From: Baylisascaris procyonis | Lineage: Eukaryota; Nematoda; Chromadorea; Rhabditida; Ascarididae | NCBI GenBank assembly: GCA_037389465.1 | Contig: JAZARR010000070.1 | Location: 3,004,501-3,068,500 of the forward strand | Reading direction: 5' to 3' | Length of the DNA stretch: 64,000 bases | In this document: in pieces, positions 1-7,764 of the stretch | Layout: every line of letters begins with the position of its first letter | Numbering within the stretch: the stretch's first letter is position 1 | Notes under the pieces: model-generated | Told to the model about the DNA's origin: nothing | The model's input: only the letters and a program-made list of their open reading frames with translations | The model's database searches: none | Program-made: the position numbers and the translations under genes

Positions 1-385
1 CGCAAAAAAGACGGAAAAATCCGCCAGCCGAGTCATCGCAAAAAGTTTGAAACAATAAATTAAAGTGATGAGCGGTGTGCACGTTTAGATGAAATAATCC
101 TCCGCTCGCAGAGCTTTCTCGTGGGAAACTTTTTTTCGAAGTAAGATGTGTGATGCAACCGCTGTGAAACTCACCCAAATTTTTATACTAGTTCACATCC
201 TTCTGTGACATACTCTTGAGTTGCTAGATCCATATGAGAACTGAAATGGAACCCATTGTGTGTGCATTTCGACTAAGAAATTTTGTAACTCAATCGAGTG
301 ACTCCCAAGTACAAACTCGAGGAGAGTCAAACAAACAAATGCAATCGCATGACTGAGCAGCCGCCACAGTGACGTATGCATATGC
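1..385. other. left flank of the retroelement array, no gene seen
   Basis: Unique-looking sequence left of the array. Open frames here are short and lack domain-like composition. The flank ends with the palindrome GCATATGC at 378-385, directly against the first base of the repeat at about 386. I could not find a matching target-site duplication at the right end of the array near 19057. Confidence 0.5.
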
Positions 386-930
386 AATTATTTAAAATTA
401 TTTAATTATTTAAAACCATGAATGCACCATAAATTAAAAACATGAGATTATTTAAAACTGTAAATGCAAAATGAAATAAAATAAATGAACCAGAAAGTAG
501 TGAAATCGATCGTATTTGTAAAAAAGATATCCTGAGAAAAGAACAAAGACTCGAAAGGTGTACACGTTTCGGCCCTTATTCGTTTACGTGTGCACCTGAG
601 TTATGCGCGGGCCATCATCAGAACGATACGCATAACCCTGTTAGCTAAATGATAAAAAGTTGTAATGTTAGTGAAACAGAACAATGTAAAGGGCAGCTTA
701 ATAAGAAGACAGATAGAAGTAGAGAAGAAGACCTGGAAACGCAAAAGACGAGGAATAGAATGAAGAAAGTCAAGATTATTCTATGATGTAGTTATCGAAA
801 AGCTACTAGAATAAAAAGAAAGTTATGAAAGTAAAATTAAAATCCCGTGTGTAAGCGCGCTGTCGTACGTAATAGTTCTAATGTTAATGGTGGTCGTAGA
901 AGTAGAAGGTTCCAGCAGTGCATCAATTTT
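386..930 (-). repeat. pseudo-LTR, 3'-terminal copy of the array
   Basis: This segment is the part of the unit also present as the truncated fifth copy at 18514-19056, so it behaves as the pseudo-LTR bounding each internal region. Read on the minus strand, it begins after the RT 3' UTR and ends at the AT-rich terminus at 386, where unit homology stops. It carries the hammerhead-like motif at 556-621. No long ORF is present. Confidence 0.8.
556..621 (-). ncRNA. hammerhead-like / pseudoknot RNA motif in the pseudo-LTR (copy 1)
   Basis: On the minus strand the sequence reads CTGATGA (621-615), T, GGCCC (613-609), spacer, AGGTGCACACG (597-587), spacer, GGGCC (575-571), GAAA (570-567), CGTGTACACCT (566-556). 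GGCCC pairs perfectly with GGGCC between a CUGANGA box and a GAAA box, as in hammerhead stem II. The two 11-nt segments pair at 10 of 11 positions but interleave with the first helix (order 1,2,1',2'), so the fold is either an H-type pseudoknot or two alternative states. There is one extra U between CUGAUGA and the helix, and I cannot place a convincing cleavage triplet, so self-cleavage is not claimed. Canonical hammerheads are known in other Penelope-like elements but are reported as lacking in Naiads. Confidence 0.55.
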
Positions 931-1234
931 GGCGCCATACATTGCTATAGACCATTGTCAGATCAATATTTTAGTGAATCTTTGTAAAGGAGAACCGTGA
1001 TTCGCGAACCAATAAATATATTTTCCATGAAGTTAGCACTATAGCATTTAATTAAAACCACTTTCTCTGATATGGAGCACCGTATTATTAAGTAAATAAT
1101 GTTAATAACCTAGATTCTATTAATGTAATCATAAAAATCGAGCTATTATGTTAATTGTATTCTGTTATTAGAATGCACCAGACCCGTTTATTCCATGAAG
1201 TACCTGTGTCTTTAATCTCACCATGTGTAAGATA
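931..1234 (-). other. 3' UTR between RT stop codon and pseudo-LTR (copy 1)
   Basis: About 300 nt of AT-rich noncoding sequence downstream of the RT stop on the minus strand. It contains an AATAAA on the minus strand at 1192-1187, some 43 nt after the stop codon, which could act as a poly(A) signal. Equivalent segments are 5463-5766, 9995-10298 and 14527-14830. No other structure was recognised. Confidence 0.6.
1187..1192 (-). terminator. candidate poly(A) signal AATAAA after the RT ORF
   Basis: AATAAA on the minus strand shortly downstream of the RT stop at 1235. It recurs in the other units at 5719-5724, 10251-10256 and 14783-14788. The call rests on position and hexamer only; the element could also be transcribed through into the pseudo-LTR. 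Confidence 0.35.
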
Positions 1235-3232
1235 CTAAAGCCCATAAAAAATTATATCAAGAAAATTACTAATACTCTGTCTGTTTGGGCAAACAAACTT
1301 ATATATCAATTCCGGTTTATTGATCAATGCCTTGTATATAAACTTTTTCATAATGAAAATACTAAGACCTTTATCCCTATAATTTTTAAGTAGGTCTTTG
1401 CACTTGTTGATGAAATCTTCTTTAACGGAGCACAGTTTAGTAAACCTATAGATTTGGGAAACTATGAGGTTTTTATGTATAAACAGAGGAATATTACTAT
1501 CCAATTGAGTATATTTGTTAACTGGAAAGCTAAACTGATCGGTCTTATCATATACATTTGTGACCACACCATTACGTGTAATACATAAGTTTAAATCCAA
1601 AAAATTGGCCATATTACCAGCATAAGTAATCTCAATCTGTAATGCTTCACCGTAAATGAAATTTGCCGTATGCTTAAAGTTTTCATTATTGAATATTAAT
1701 AAATCATCGACATATCTACAGCAGAGAGCATTAAAGCGCGAAATTTTGGCATATGTATACTCCATAACAGAGGGAGTCAGATCTGCTATGTCGGGACTTG
1801 CGTTACCCCCCATGGGTACTCCTTTAGATTGTCGAAAAATAAAGCCAGCAAAAGTGACATAGCTCTCGCTTATAACAAATTTAATAATTTCCATAATCTG
1901 TGTTCGATCGAAAGTACGATAATGCTTGTTGAATTCATAGTTATCGGTGTAACATAATACTTTAGTCGTACAAACTTTCAAGTAGGCCTTATTAGAATTA
2001 TTAAAACATACGTGTGTTAAATAATCCATTGCTTTAATTATACTGTCATGTGGTAGTGCTGTAAACAATGTAGAAAAGTCTGCCGCCAAAATACTTTTGA
2101 TTTGCTTGTTGTGTTTACTGCTCATGTCCAATACGTCATAAGAATTTTTAACGCTGTAATAATAATTAATCCCGCTTCTTTGAGTGGCTATATTGCAGTA
2201 ATTCCGAAAATGATTTTTCATAAATTGTAGGATACTATGTAACATTGATGATAACGGTTTCAATGAACTTTTACTTGCCCCGGCTATATACCTGAATTTA
2301 TATGGATTTTTGTGTAATTTTGGAATAGCGAAAATTTTAGGTAAAACTGCGTTTTCATTATCAACGCTAATAAAGTATCTTGCAGAGAATTTACGGTGCG
2401 CATTGATAAGTTCCAAAGCATCTCTATTATTTACAAATTCATAAGTATCATTCCCAGTAATTCTATCAACATTAACACCAAGTTCTTTACATAAACTCTG
2501 AATATAAAAGTGTTTACATACAAACGCATAATTATTAGGCGCTTTATCTGTATGCACAATAATAAACTTAGCATGAATGTCACTAATCAACCGATTAATG
2601 TTGTAGTAAATATTGTTACGTATATCAATTTCACCTTTATAAAATTCATTCATAAAAATTCCTTTTATACATCTTGCAACCAGGTGTCGAAAATTATCAA
2701 AACTATTTGTATTAATATGCTCGGAACGAGCCATCTGCATAATAAGTTTGTTCAAAGATTGCATTGCTTCCTCCGTAATGTGTGTGGGATGTTTATTGAT
2801 TATAGGTCTGAACTTTGTGCCTTTTTTAAAAAGCCGTTTAACATTTGTAGATTTGAGAACATCCAAATTACCCGTAATCACATGCTGCAATGGTTGGTAA
2901 ATAAATGGTGAATTATAGCAATCACAGTTACTTTGCAAATATCCTGTTAGGGTTCGAGGTCTTTGATTTAACATTTTTAATGTTTTATTATAGTTACACA
3001 AGTACCTTCCCATTGTCTTGTCGTAGGAGAAAGTAATTTGTATACTAGGGAAATTATGCATAATTTTAAGCAGTTCCTTTTTAATATCACTGCTATTAAA
3101 AATGCGTTTATAATTAATATTGTTGTATCCGAGACCGGGGTAATGCATGTGATATCTAAAACATTTCCTATCAGCCTTTTTATTTTTATCCTTTTTAAAA
3201 ACATTTTTATGTATTATGTACATTTTACACAA
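1235..3232 (-). CDS. Penelope-like reverse transcriptase ORF (Naiad type), copy 1
   Basis: This ORF encodes the polymerase that copies the element RNA. Counting from the TTG-initial open frame (665 residues): a CxC motif C103-D-C105 followed by an SPF...GHVITG-like linker; KGTKFRP near 137-143; TDKAPNN near 228-234; the PKLHKNP block near 304-310; motif A with Asp385 (AADFSTLFTALPHD); a spaced insertion-in-fingers-like stretch near 405-455; motif B GVPMGGNASP at 471-480; and motif C YVDD at 507-510. All catalytic aspartates are present and the frame is intact. The frame opens after a TGA at 3244-3242. The first ATG is at 3223, inside the end of the upstream endonuclease ORF, so translation needs either reinitiation there or a -1 frameshift. 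The endonuclease lies upstream, not C-terminal as in classical Penelope. Confidence 0.95.
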   Translation of the reverse strand: MCKMYIIHKNVFKKDKNKKADRKCFRYHMHYPGLGYNNINYKRIFNSSDIKKELLKIMHNFPSIQITFSYDKTMGRYLCNYNKTLKMLNQRPRTLTGYLQSNCDCYNSPFIYQPLQHVITGNLDVLKSTNVKRLFKKGTKFRPIINKHPTHITEEAMQSLNKLIMQMARSEHINTNSFDNFRHLVARCIKGIFMNEFYKGEIDIRNNIYYNINRLISDIHAKFIIVHTDKAPNNYAFVCKHFYIQSLCKELGVNVDRITGNDTYEFVNNRDALELINAHRKFSARYFISVDNENAVLPKIFAIPKLHKNPYKFRYIAGASKSSLKPLSSMLHSILQFMKNHFRNYCNIATQRSGINYYYSVKNSYDVLDMSSKHNKQIKSILAADFSTLFTALPHDSIIKAMDYLTHVCFNNSNKAYLKVCTTKVLCYTDNYEFNKHYRTFDRTQIMEIIKFVISESYVTFAGFIFRQSKGVPMGGNASPDIADLTPSVMEYTYAKISRFNALCCRYVDDLLIFNNENFKHTANFIYGEALQIEITYAGNMANFLDLNLCITRNGVVTNVYDKTDQFSFPVNKYTQLDSNIPLFIHKNLIVSQIYRFTKLCSVKEDFINKCKDLLKNYRDKGLSIFIMKKFIYKALINKPELIYKFVCPNRQSISNFLDIIFYGL

Positions 3233-4215
3233 AAAATGACCTCATGACTGATGTTTCTATTATTACACAGTATATGAAAGTACAACAGTTTAAGTGTAGG
3301 GTTACTTTGTTGATATAATTCCCTAAGAAAATCACGTGCATTTTCAGCTGTGCTTAAAGCAAACATATTCCTGTTAATCTTATTTAAAAAACTGTGGTTT
3401 ACAATTTTACTATTCCTCCTTCTTCTTCCATGCCCATGTTTGGAAGCAATTCCGTAATTTTCAAAATATGGGACCTTAGGGGAATTTTCTTTGAATAATA
3501 ATTCTGAAATATTTCCAACTCCCTTAATGTTGTCATTTAGGCCCATTGGGTAAATAGTCCGAAGTACCTTAATCCAGAACAATTTTGCTTCTACTAGGTA
3601 CTTATTGTCTCTAACTTTCTCTAATATCCGTACTCTAATATTGTGAATGTCATGATTATGTTTTTGAAAATGGTTGTAGAGGTAATTAGACACGTCACCT
3701 TTGGTAATGTTATATAGATGTTCACGAATACGAAATCTCAGTTTCCTGGACGTTTGTCCTATATATTGCAATCCACATATGTTACAACTTAAGCAATAAA
3801 CTACACCCGAGGTGTTGCAGTGTAATTGAATCTGATCAGTTTCCATACAAAATTTCTTCCCAGTAATATTAGATACTGTCCATTTGCTTTGTTCAATCAC
3901 ATTGCAACATTTGCAGTTTTTTCCACAAGGTTTCGCATCTTTAATGTAGTTCACGTCATTCTCATTGTAAACCGTGTAAAACTGATGGTTTGCTTCGGTA
4001 TTTTTCACCAGGTACCCGACGGGTAATATATTTTCCGACCCATCCCCTGTTCGTTGAGGTACGAGCAAAGGATTATGAAACATCATTTGAGAAGTGGTCG
4101 GGGGTGCAGGGGATGCTCCACCCTCAACCACCGCCATTGTGGTGGCGATCCTTTGGTTATTTATATTATTTTGAAAGAGGAGAGGCATCTTGGGTAGGGT
4201 CCGTGCGTCTGCCAT
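3214..4215 (-). CDS. GIY-YIG endonuclease ORF of the Penelope-like element, copy 1
   Basis: This ORF encodes the nicking endonuclease expected to open the target DNA for primed reverse transcription. The first ATG is at 4215, giving 333 residues; the frame is open back to 4290 but without a Met. A Cys-rich segment (PCGKNCKCC, about residues 96-104, and further Cys/His) precedes the core and fits the zinc-finger-like CCHH of these endonucleases. The core has GVVY at 137-140 for GIY, LQYIGQT around 149-155 for YIG, the Arg-rich helix RKLRFRIREH, catalytic Glu near 209 (VEAKLFW) and the YPMGLNDN tail typical of Penelope endonucleases. A basic patch GRRRRN near 263-268 could be a nuclear signal. 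The stop TAA at 3216-3214 lies downstream of the first RT ATG, so the two ORFs overlap in -1 register. Confidence 0.93.
   Translation of the reverse strand: MADARTLPKMPLLFQNNINNQRIATTMAVVEGGASPAPPTTSQMMFHNPLLVPQRTGDGSENILPVGYLVKNTEANHQFYTVYNENDVNYIKDAKPCGKNCKCCNVIEQSKWTVSNITGKKFCMETDQIQLHCNTSGVVYCLSCNICGLQYIGQTSRKLRFRIREHLYNITKGDVSNYLYNHFQKHNHDIHNIRVRILEKVRDNKYLVEAKLFWIKVLRTIYPMGLNDNIKGVGNISELLFKENSPKVPYFENYGIASKHGHGRRRRNSKIVNHSFLNKINRNMFALSTAENARDFLRELYQQSNPTLKLLYFHILCNNRNISHEVIFCVKCT
3221..3237 (-). promoter_or_regulatory. candidate -1 frameshift / reinitiation site between endonuclease and RT
   Basis: Minus strand reads ATTTTTTGTGTAAAATG. In the endonuclease frame it is ATT TTT TGT GTA AAA TGT ACA TAA; the RT frame TTG TGT AAA ATG lies one base back. 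The run of six T at 3236-3231 would allow P-site slippage TTT to TTT. It does not match a perfect X XXY YYZ heptamer in the zero frame, and no GC-rich stem follows. ATGTACATAA alternatively suits termination-coupled reinitiation. The site is the same in all units (7753-7769, 12285-12301, 16817-16833). Confidence 0.4.
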
Positions 4216-4281
4216 ATAAGGGGTGCCAAACACACCGCCGCGCCTGCGTCGATATGACAGAACAGAACGGTTGCCCGGAGG

Positions 4282-4298
4282 GGGGCTGCTTTAGCCCC
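4282..4298 (-). promoter_or_regulatory. GC-rich hairpin just upstream of the endonuclease ORF
   Basis: GGGGCT and AGCCCC flank a 5-nt loop, giving a 6-bp GC-rich stem about 70 nt upstream of the endonuclease ATG. It lies immediately 5' of an in-frame TAA (4293-4291), so the endonuclease frame opens within the structure. It recurs at 8814-8830, 13346-13362 and 17878-17894. Its role is unknown. Confidence 0.4.
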
Positions 4299-4339
4299 TA
4301 TTCAAACTAATACTACGTCTACATTATCACCAGTCCGGT

Positions 4340-4347
4340 CTTATATG
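4340..4347 (-). promoter_or_regulatory. possible TATA-like box in the element leader
   Basis: The minus strand carries GCATATAAGA about 125 nt upstream of the endonuclease ATG in a locally less AT-rich stretch. Penelope-like elements can carry internal promoters, but this assignment rests on a short motif only. Confidence 0.2.
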
Positions 4348-4615
4348 CAGAGCCGTACCGGAAATCTTTTAAAAACGAGTAGGCAAGAAACATTATTTAT
4401 GGCATGCACGACACTATTTATATGTCTAGGCGAGTGTAAAATAGTTTTTATAAGATACTCGCTAATATATTCCTAGCATTATACTCGTTGATTATGAAAT
4501 TGCCTGTTATAATATATGACCATTAACCACTGATAAGCGGTACGCATTATGGGTGTCCTGGTAAAAATTACTATTAAAAATATATTTTAGTACATTAACG
4601 CCAAATGCGTTGTAT

Positions 4616-4733
4616 GGTAACCAAAAGTTACCCAAAATGCAATATTAGGGTAGCCAAAAAACTACCCCTATCCAGTTTTTGGGATAGCCAAAAAACTATC
4701 CCTGTCAAGTTTGAGGTAGTCAAAAAATACCTC
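4616..4733 (-). ncRNA. row of four hairpins with a shared A-rich loop (copy 1 leader)
   Basis: On the plus strand four hairpins follow one another: GGTAAC/GTTACC (4616-4621, 4627-4632), GGGTAG/CTACCC (4648-4653, 4662-4667), GGGATAG/CTATCCC (4681-4687, 4696-4702) and GAGGTA/TACCTC (4713-4718, 4728-4733). The loops are near-identical: CAAAA, CCAAAAAA, CCAAAAAA and GTCAAAAAA. The stems differ in sequence but each remains fully complementary, which is the covariation expected of a selected RNA structure. In the element transcript (minus strand) the loops read as U-rich TTTTTTGG and lie about 400-520 nt upstream of the endonuclease ATG. Inter-hairpin pairing is also possible (CTATCC at 4668-4673 with GGATAG at 4682-4687), so alternative folds exist. 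Confidence 0.65.
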
Positions 4734-4857
4734 TGTATTGTTAAATCTGGAGCATTGTAAACCTATTTATAGTACCCTTTAATAAACGTTATTAGCAATA
4801 ATTATTATCTAAAAAACTTTTAATAATAACTGCTATATAAAACAAATAATTGTTACA

Positions 4858-4910
4858 TCGAGATGTGTTCGCAGAGACGGCGTAGCCGGTCATCATGCGA
4901 ACCATCTCGA
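4858..4910 (-). ncRNA. two-tier hairpin at the pseudo-LTR/internal junction (copy 1)
   Basis: TCGAGATG (4858-4865) pairs with CATCTCGA (4903-4910), then after one bulged base GTTCGCA (4867-4873) pairs with TGCGAAC (4896-4902). The enclosed 22 nt contains a further CGGC/GCCG mini-stem with a GTA loop. It sits within ten bases of the pseudo-LTR boundary at 4918, so on the element RNA it is the first structure of the internal region. I considered hammerhead, twister and HDV-like folds and could not fit their cores. Confidence 0.55.
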
Positions 4911-4917
4911 ATTATGA

Positions 4918-5462
4918 AATTATTTAAAATTATTTAATTATTTAAAACCATGAATGCACCATAAATTAAAAACATGAGATTATTTAAAACTGTAAATGCA
5001 AAATGAAATAAAATAAATGAACCAGAAAGTAGTGAAATCGATCGTATTTGTAAAAAAGATATCCTGAGAAAAGAACAAAGACTCGAAAGGTGTACACGTT
5101 TCGGCCCTTATTCGTTTACGTGTGCACCTGAGTTATGCGCGGGCCATCATCAGAACGATACGCATAACCCTGTTAGCTAAATGATAAAAAGTTGTAATGT
5201 TAGTGAAACAGAACAATGTAAAGGGCAGCTTAATAAGAAGACAGATAGAAGTAGAGAAGAAGACCTGGAAACGCAAAAGACGAGGAATAGAATGAAGAAA
5301 GTCAAGATTATTCTATGATGTAGTTATCGAAAAGCTACTAGAATAAAAAGAAAGTTATGAAAGTAAAATTAAAATCCCGTGTGTAAGCGCGCTGTCGTAC
5401 GTAATAGTTCTAATGTTAATGGTGGTCGTAGAAGTAGAAGGTTCCAGCAGTGCATCAATTTT
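4918..5462 (-). repeat. pseudo-LTR between units 1 and 2
   Basis: Internal pseudo-LTR shared by adjacent units. By eye it matches the 386-930 copy. It includes the hammerhead-like motif and no ORF. Confidence 0.75.
5088..5153 (-). ncRNA. hammerhead-like / pseudoknot RNA motif, copy 2
   Basis: Same sequence and helix layout as the motif at 556-621, shifted by one 4532-bp unit. Both complementary helices are intact. Confidence 0.5.
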
Positions 5463-5766
5463 GGCGCCATACATTGCTATAGACCATTGTCAGATCAATA
5501 TTTTAGTGAATCTTTGTAAAGGAGAACCGTGATTCGCGAACCAATAAATATATTTTCCATGAAGTTAGCACTATAGCATTTAATTAAAACCACTTTCTCT
5601 GATATGGAGCACCGTATTATTAAGTAAATAATGTTAATAACCTAGATTCTATTAATGTAATCATAAAAATCGAGCTATTATGTTAATTGTATTCTGTTAT
5701 TAGAATGCACCAGACCCGTTTATTCCATGAAGTACCTGTGTCTTTAATCTCACCATGTGTAAGATA

Positions 5767-7764
5767 CTAAAGCCCATAAAAAATTATATCAAGAAAATTA
5801 CTAATACTCTGTCTGTTTGGGCAAACAAACTTATATATCAATTCCGGTTTATTGATCAATGCCTTGTATATAAACTTTTTCATAATGAAAATACTAAGAC
5901 CTTTATCCCTATAATTTTTAAGTAGGTCTTTGCACTTGTTGATGAAATCTTCTTTAACGGAGCACAGTTTAGTAAACCTATAGATTTGGGAAACTATGAG
6001 GTTTTTATGTATAAACAGAGGAATATTACTATCCAATTGAGTATATTTGTTAACTGGAAAGCTAAACTGATCGGTCTTATCATATACATTTGTGACCACA
6101 CCATTACGTGTAATACATAAGTTTAAATCCAAAAAATTGGCCATATTACCAGCATAAGTAATCTCAATCTGTAATGCTTCACCGTAAATGAAATTTGCCG
6201 TATGCTTAAAGTTTTCATTATTGAATATTAATAAATCATCGACATATCTACAGCAGAGAGCATTAAAGCGCGAAATTTTGGCATATGTATACTCCATAAC
6301 AGAGGGAGTCAGATCTGCTATGTCGGGACTTGCGTTACCCCCCATGGGTACTCCTTTAGATTGTCGAAAAATAAAGCCAGCAAAAGTGACATAGCTCTCG
6401 CTTATAACAAATTTAATAATTTCCATAATCTGTGTTCGATCGAAAGTACGATAATGCTTGTTGAATTCATAGTTATCGGTGTAACATAATACTTTAGTCG
6501 TACAAACTTTCAAGTAGGCCTTATTAGAATTATTAAAACATACGTGTGTTAAATAATCCATTGCTTTAATTATACTGTCATGTGGTAGTGCTGTAAACAA
6601 TGTAGAAAAGTCTGCCGCCAAAATACTTTTGATTTGCTTGTTGTGTTTACTGCTCATGTCCAATACGTCATAAGAATTTTTAACGCTGTAATAATAATTA
6701 ATCCCGCTTCTTTGAGTGGCTATATTGCAGTAATTCCGAAAATGATTTTTCATAAATTGTAGGATACTATGTAACATTGATGATAACGGTTTCAATGAAC
6801 TTTTACTTGCCCCGGCTATATACCTGAATTTATATGGATTTTTGTGTAATTTTGGAATAGCGAAAATTTTAGGTAAAACTGCGTTTTCATTATCAACGCT
6901 AATAAAGTATCTTGCAGAGAATTTACGGTGCGCATTGATAAGTTCCAAAGCATCTCTATTATTTACAAATTCATAAGTATCATTCCCAGTAATTCTATCA
7001 ACATTAACACCAAGTTCTTTACATAAACTCTGAATATAAAAGTGTTTACATACAAACGCATAATTATTAGGCGCTTTATCTGTATGCACAATAATAAACT
7101 TAGCATGAATGTCACTAATCAACCGATTAATGTTGTAGTAAATATTGTTACGTATATCAATTTCACCTTTATAAAATTCATTCATAAAAATTCCTTTTAT
7201 ACATCTTGCAACCAGGTGTCGAAAATTATCAAAACTATTTGTATTAATATGCTCGGAACGAGCCATCTGCATAATAAGTTTGTTCAAAGATTGCATTGCT
7301 TCCTCCGTAATGTGTGTGGGATGTTTATTGATTATAGGTCTGAACTTTGTGCCTTTTTTAAAAAGCCGTTTAACATTTGTAGATTTGAGAACATCCAAAT
7401 TACCCGTAATCACATGCTGCAATGGTTGGTAAATAAATGGTGAATTATAGCAATCACAGTTACTTTGCAAATATCCTGTTAGGGTTCGAGGTCTTTGATT
7501 TAACATTTTTAATGTTTTATTATAGTTACACAAGTACCTTCCCATTGTCTTGTCGTAGGAGAAAGTAATTTGTATACTAGGGAAATTATGCATAATTTTA
7601 AGCAGTTCCTTTTTAATATCACTGCTATTAAAAATGCGTTTATAATTAATATTGTTGTATCCGAGACCGGGGTAATGCATGTGATATCTAAAACATTTCC
7701 TATCAGCCTTTTTATTTTTATCCTTTTTAAAAACATTTTTATGTATTATGTACATTTTACACAA
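5767..7764 (-). CDS. Penelope-like reverse transcriptase ORF, copy 2
   Basis: Protein identical to the RT at 1235-3232, with CxC linker, motif A Asp385, GVPMGGNASP and YVDD all preserved. First ATG at 7755. The perfect retention of an open 665-codon frame in a tandem copy argues for very recent amplification or an assembly duplicate rather than an aged repeat. Confidence 0.93.
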   Translation of the reverse strand: MCKMYIIHKNVFKKDKNKKADRKCFRYHMHYPGLGYNNINYKRIFNSSDIKKELLKIMHNFPSIQITFSYDKTMGRYLCNYNKTLKMLNQRPRTLTGYLQSNCDCYNSPFIYQPLQHVITGNLDVLKSTNVKRLFKKGTKFRPIINKHPTHITEEAMQSLNKLIMQMARSEHINTNSFDNFRHLVARCIKGIFMNEFYKGEIDIRNNIYYNINRLISDIHAKFIIVHTDKAPNNYAFVCKHFYIQSLCKELGVNVDRITGNDTYEFVNNRDALELINAHRKFSARYFISVDNENAVLPKIFAIPKLHKNPYKFRYIAGASKSSLKPLSSMLHSILQFMKNHFRNYCNIATQRSGINYYYSVKNSYDVLDMSSKHNKQIKSILAADFSTLFTALPHDSIIKAMDYLTHVCFNNSNKAYLKVCTTKVLCYTDNYEFNKHYRTFDRTQIMEIIKFVISESYVTFAGFIFRQSKGVPMGGNASPDIADLTPSVMEYTYAKISRFNALCCRYVDDLLIFNNENFKHTANFIYGEALQIEITYAGNMANFLDLNLCITRNGVVTNVYDKTDQFSFPVNKYTQLDSNIPLFIHKNLIVSQIYRFTKLCSVKEDFINKCKDLLKNYRDKGLSIFIMKKFIYKALINKPELIYKFVCPNRQSISNFLDIIFYGL

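Noticed and set aside
556..621. Calling the pseudo-LTR motif a proven canonical hammerhead ribozyme
   Set aside because: There is an extra base after CUGAUGA, no clear stem III with a cleavage triplet, and a competing interleaved helix. Kept as hammerhead-like only.
2510..2911. Plus-strand open frames inside the array (for example 2510-2911, 3990-4310 and their three repeats)
   Set aside because: They are antisense shadows of the intact RT and endonuclease ORFs, with no motifs of their own.
3214..4233. GTG at 4233 and TTG at 3232 as true starts
   Set aside because: Non-ATG starts are unlikely in an animal gene; the first ATGs are at 4215 and 3223, and frameshifting is an alternative for the RT.
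4858..4910. Junction hairpin as a second hammerhead (it contains TGATGA on the minus strand)
   Set aside because: No GAAA box follows the inner stem, and the required core order is absent.
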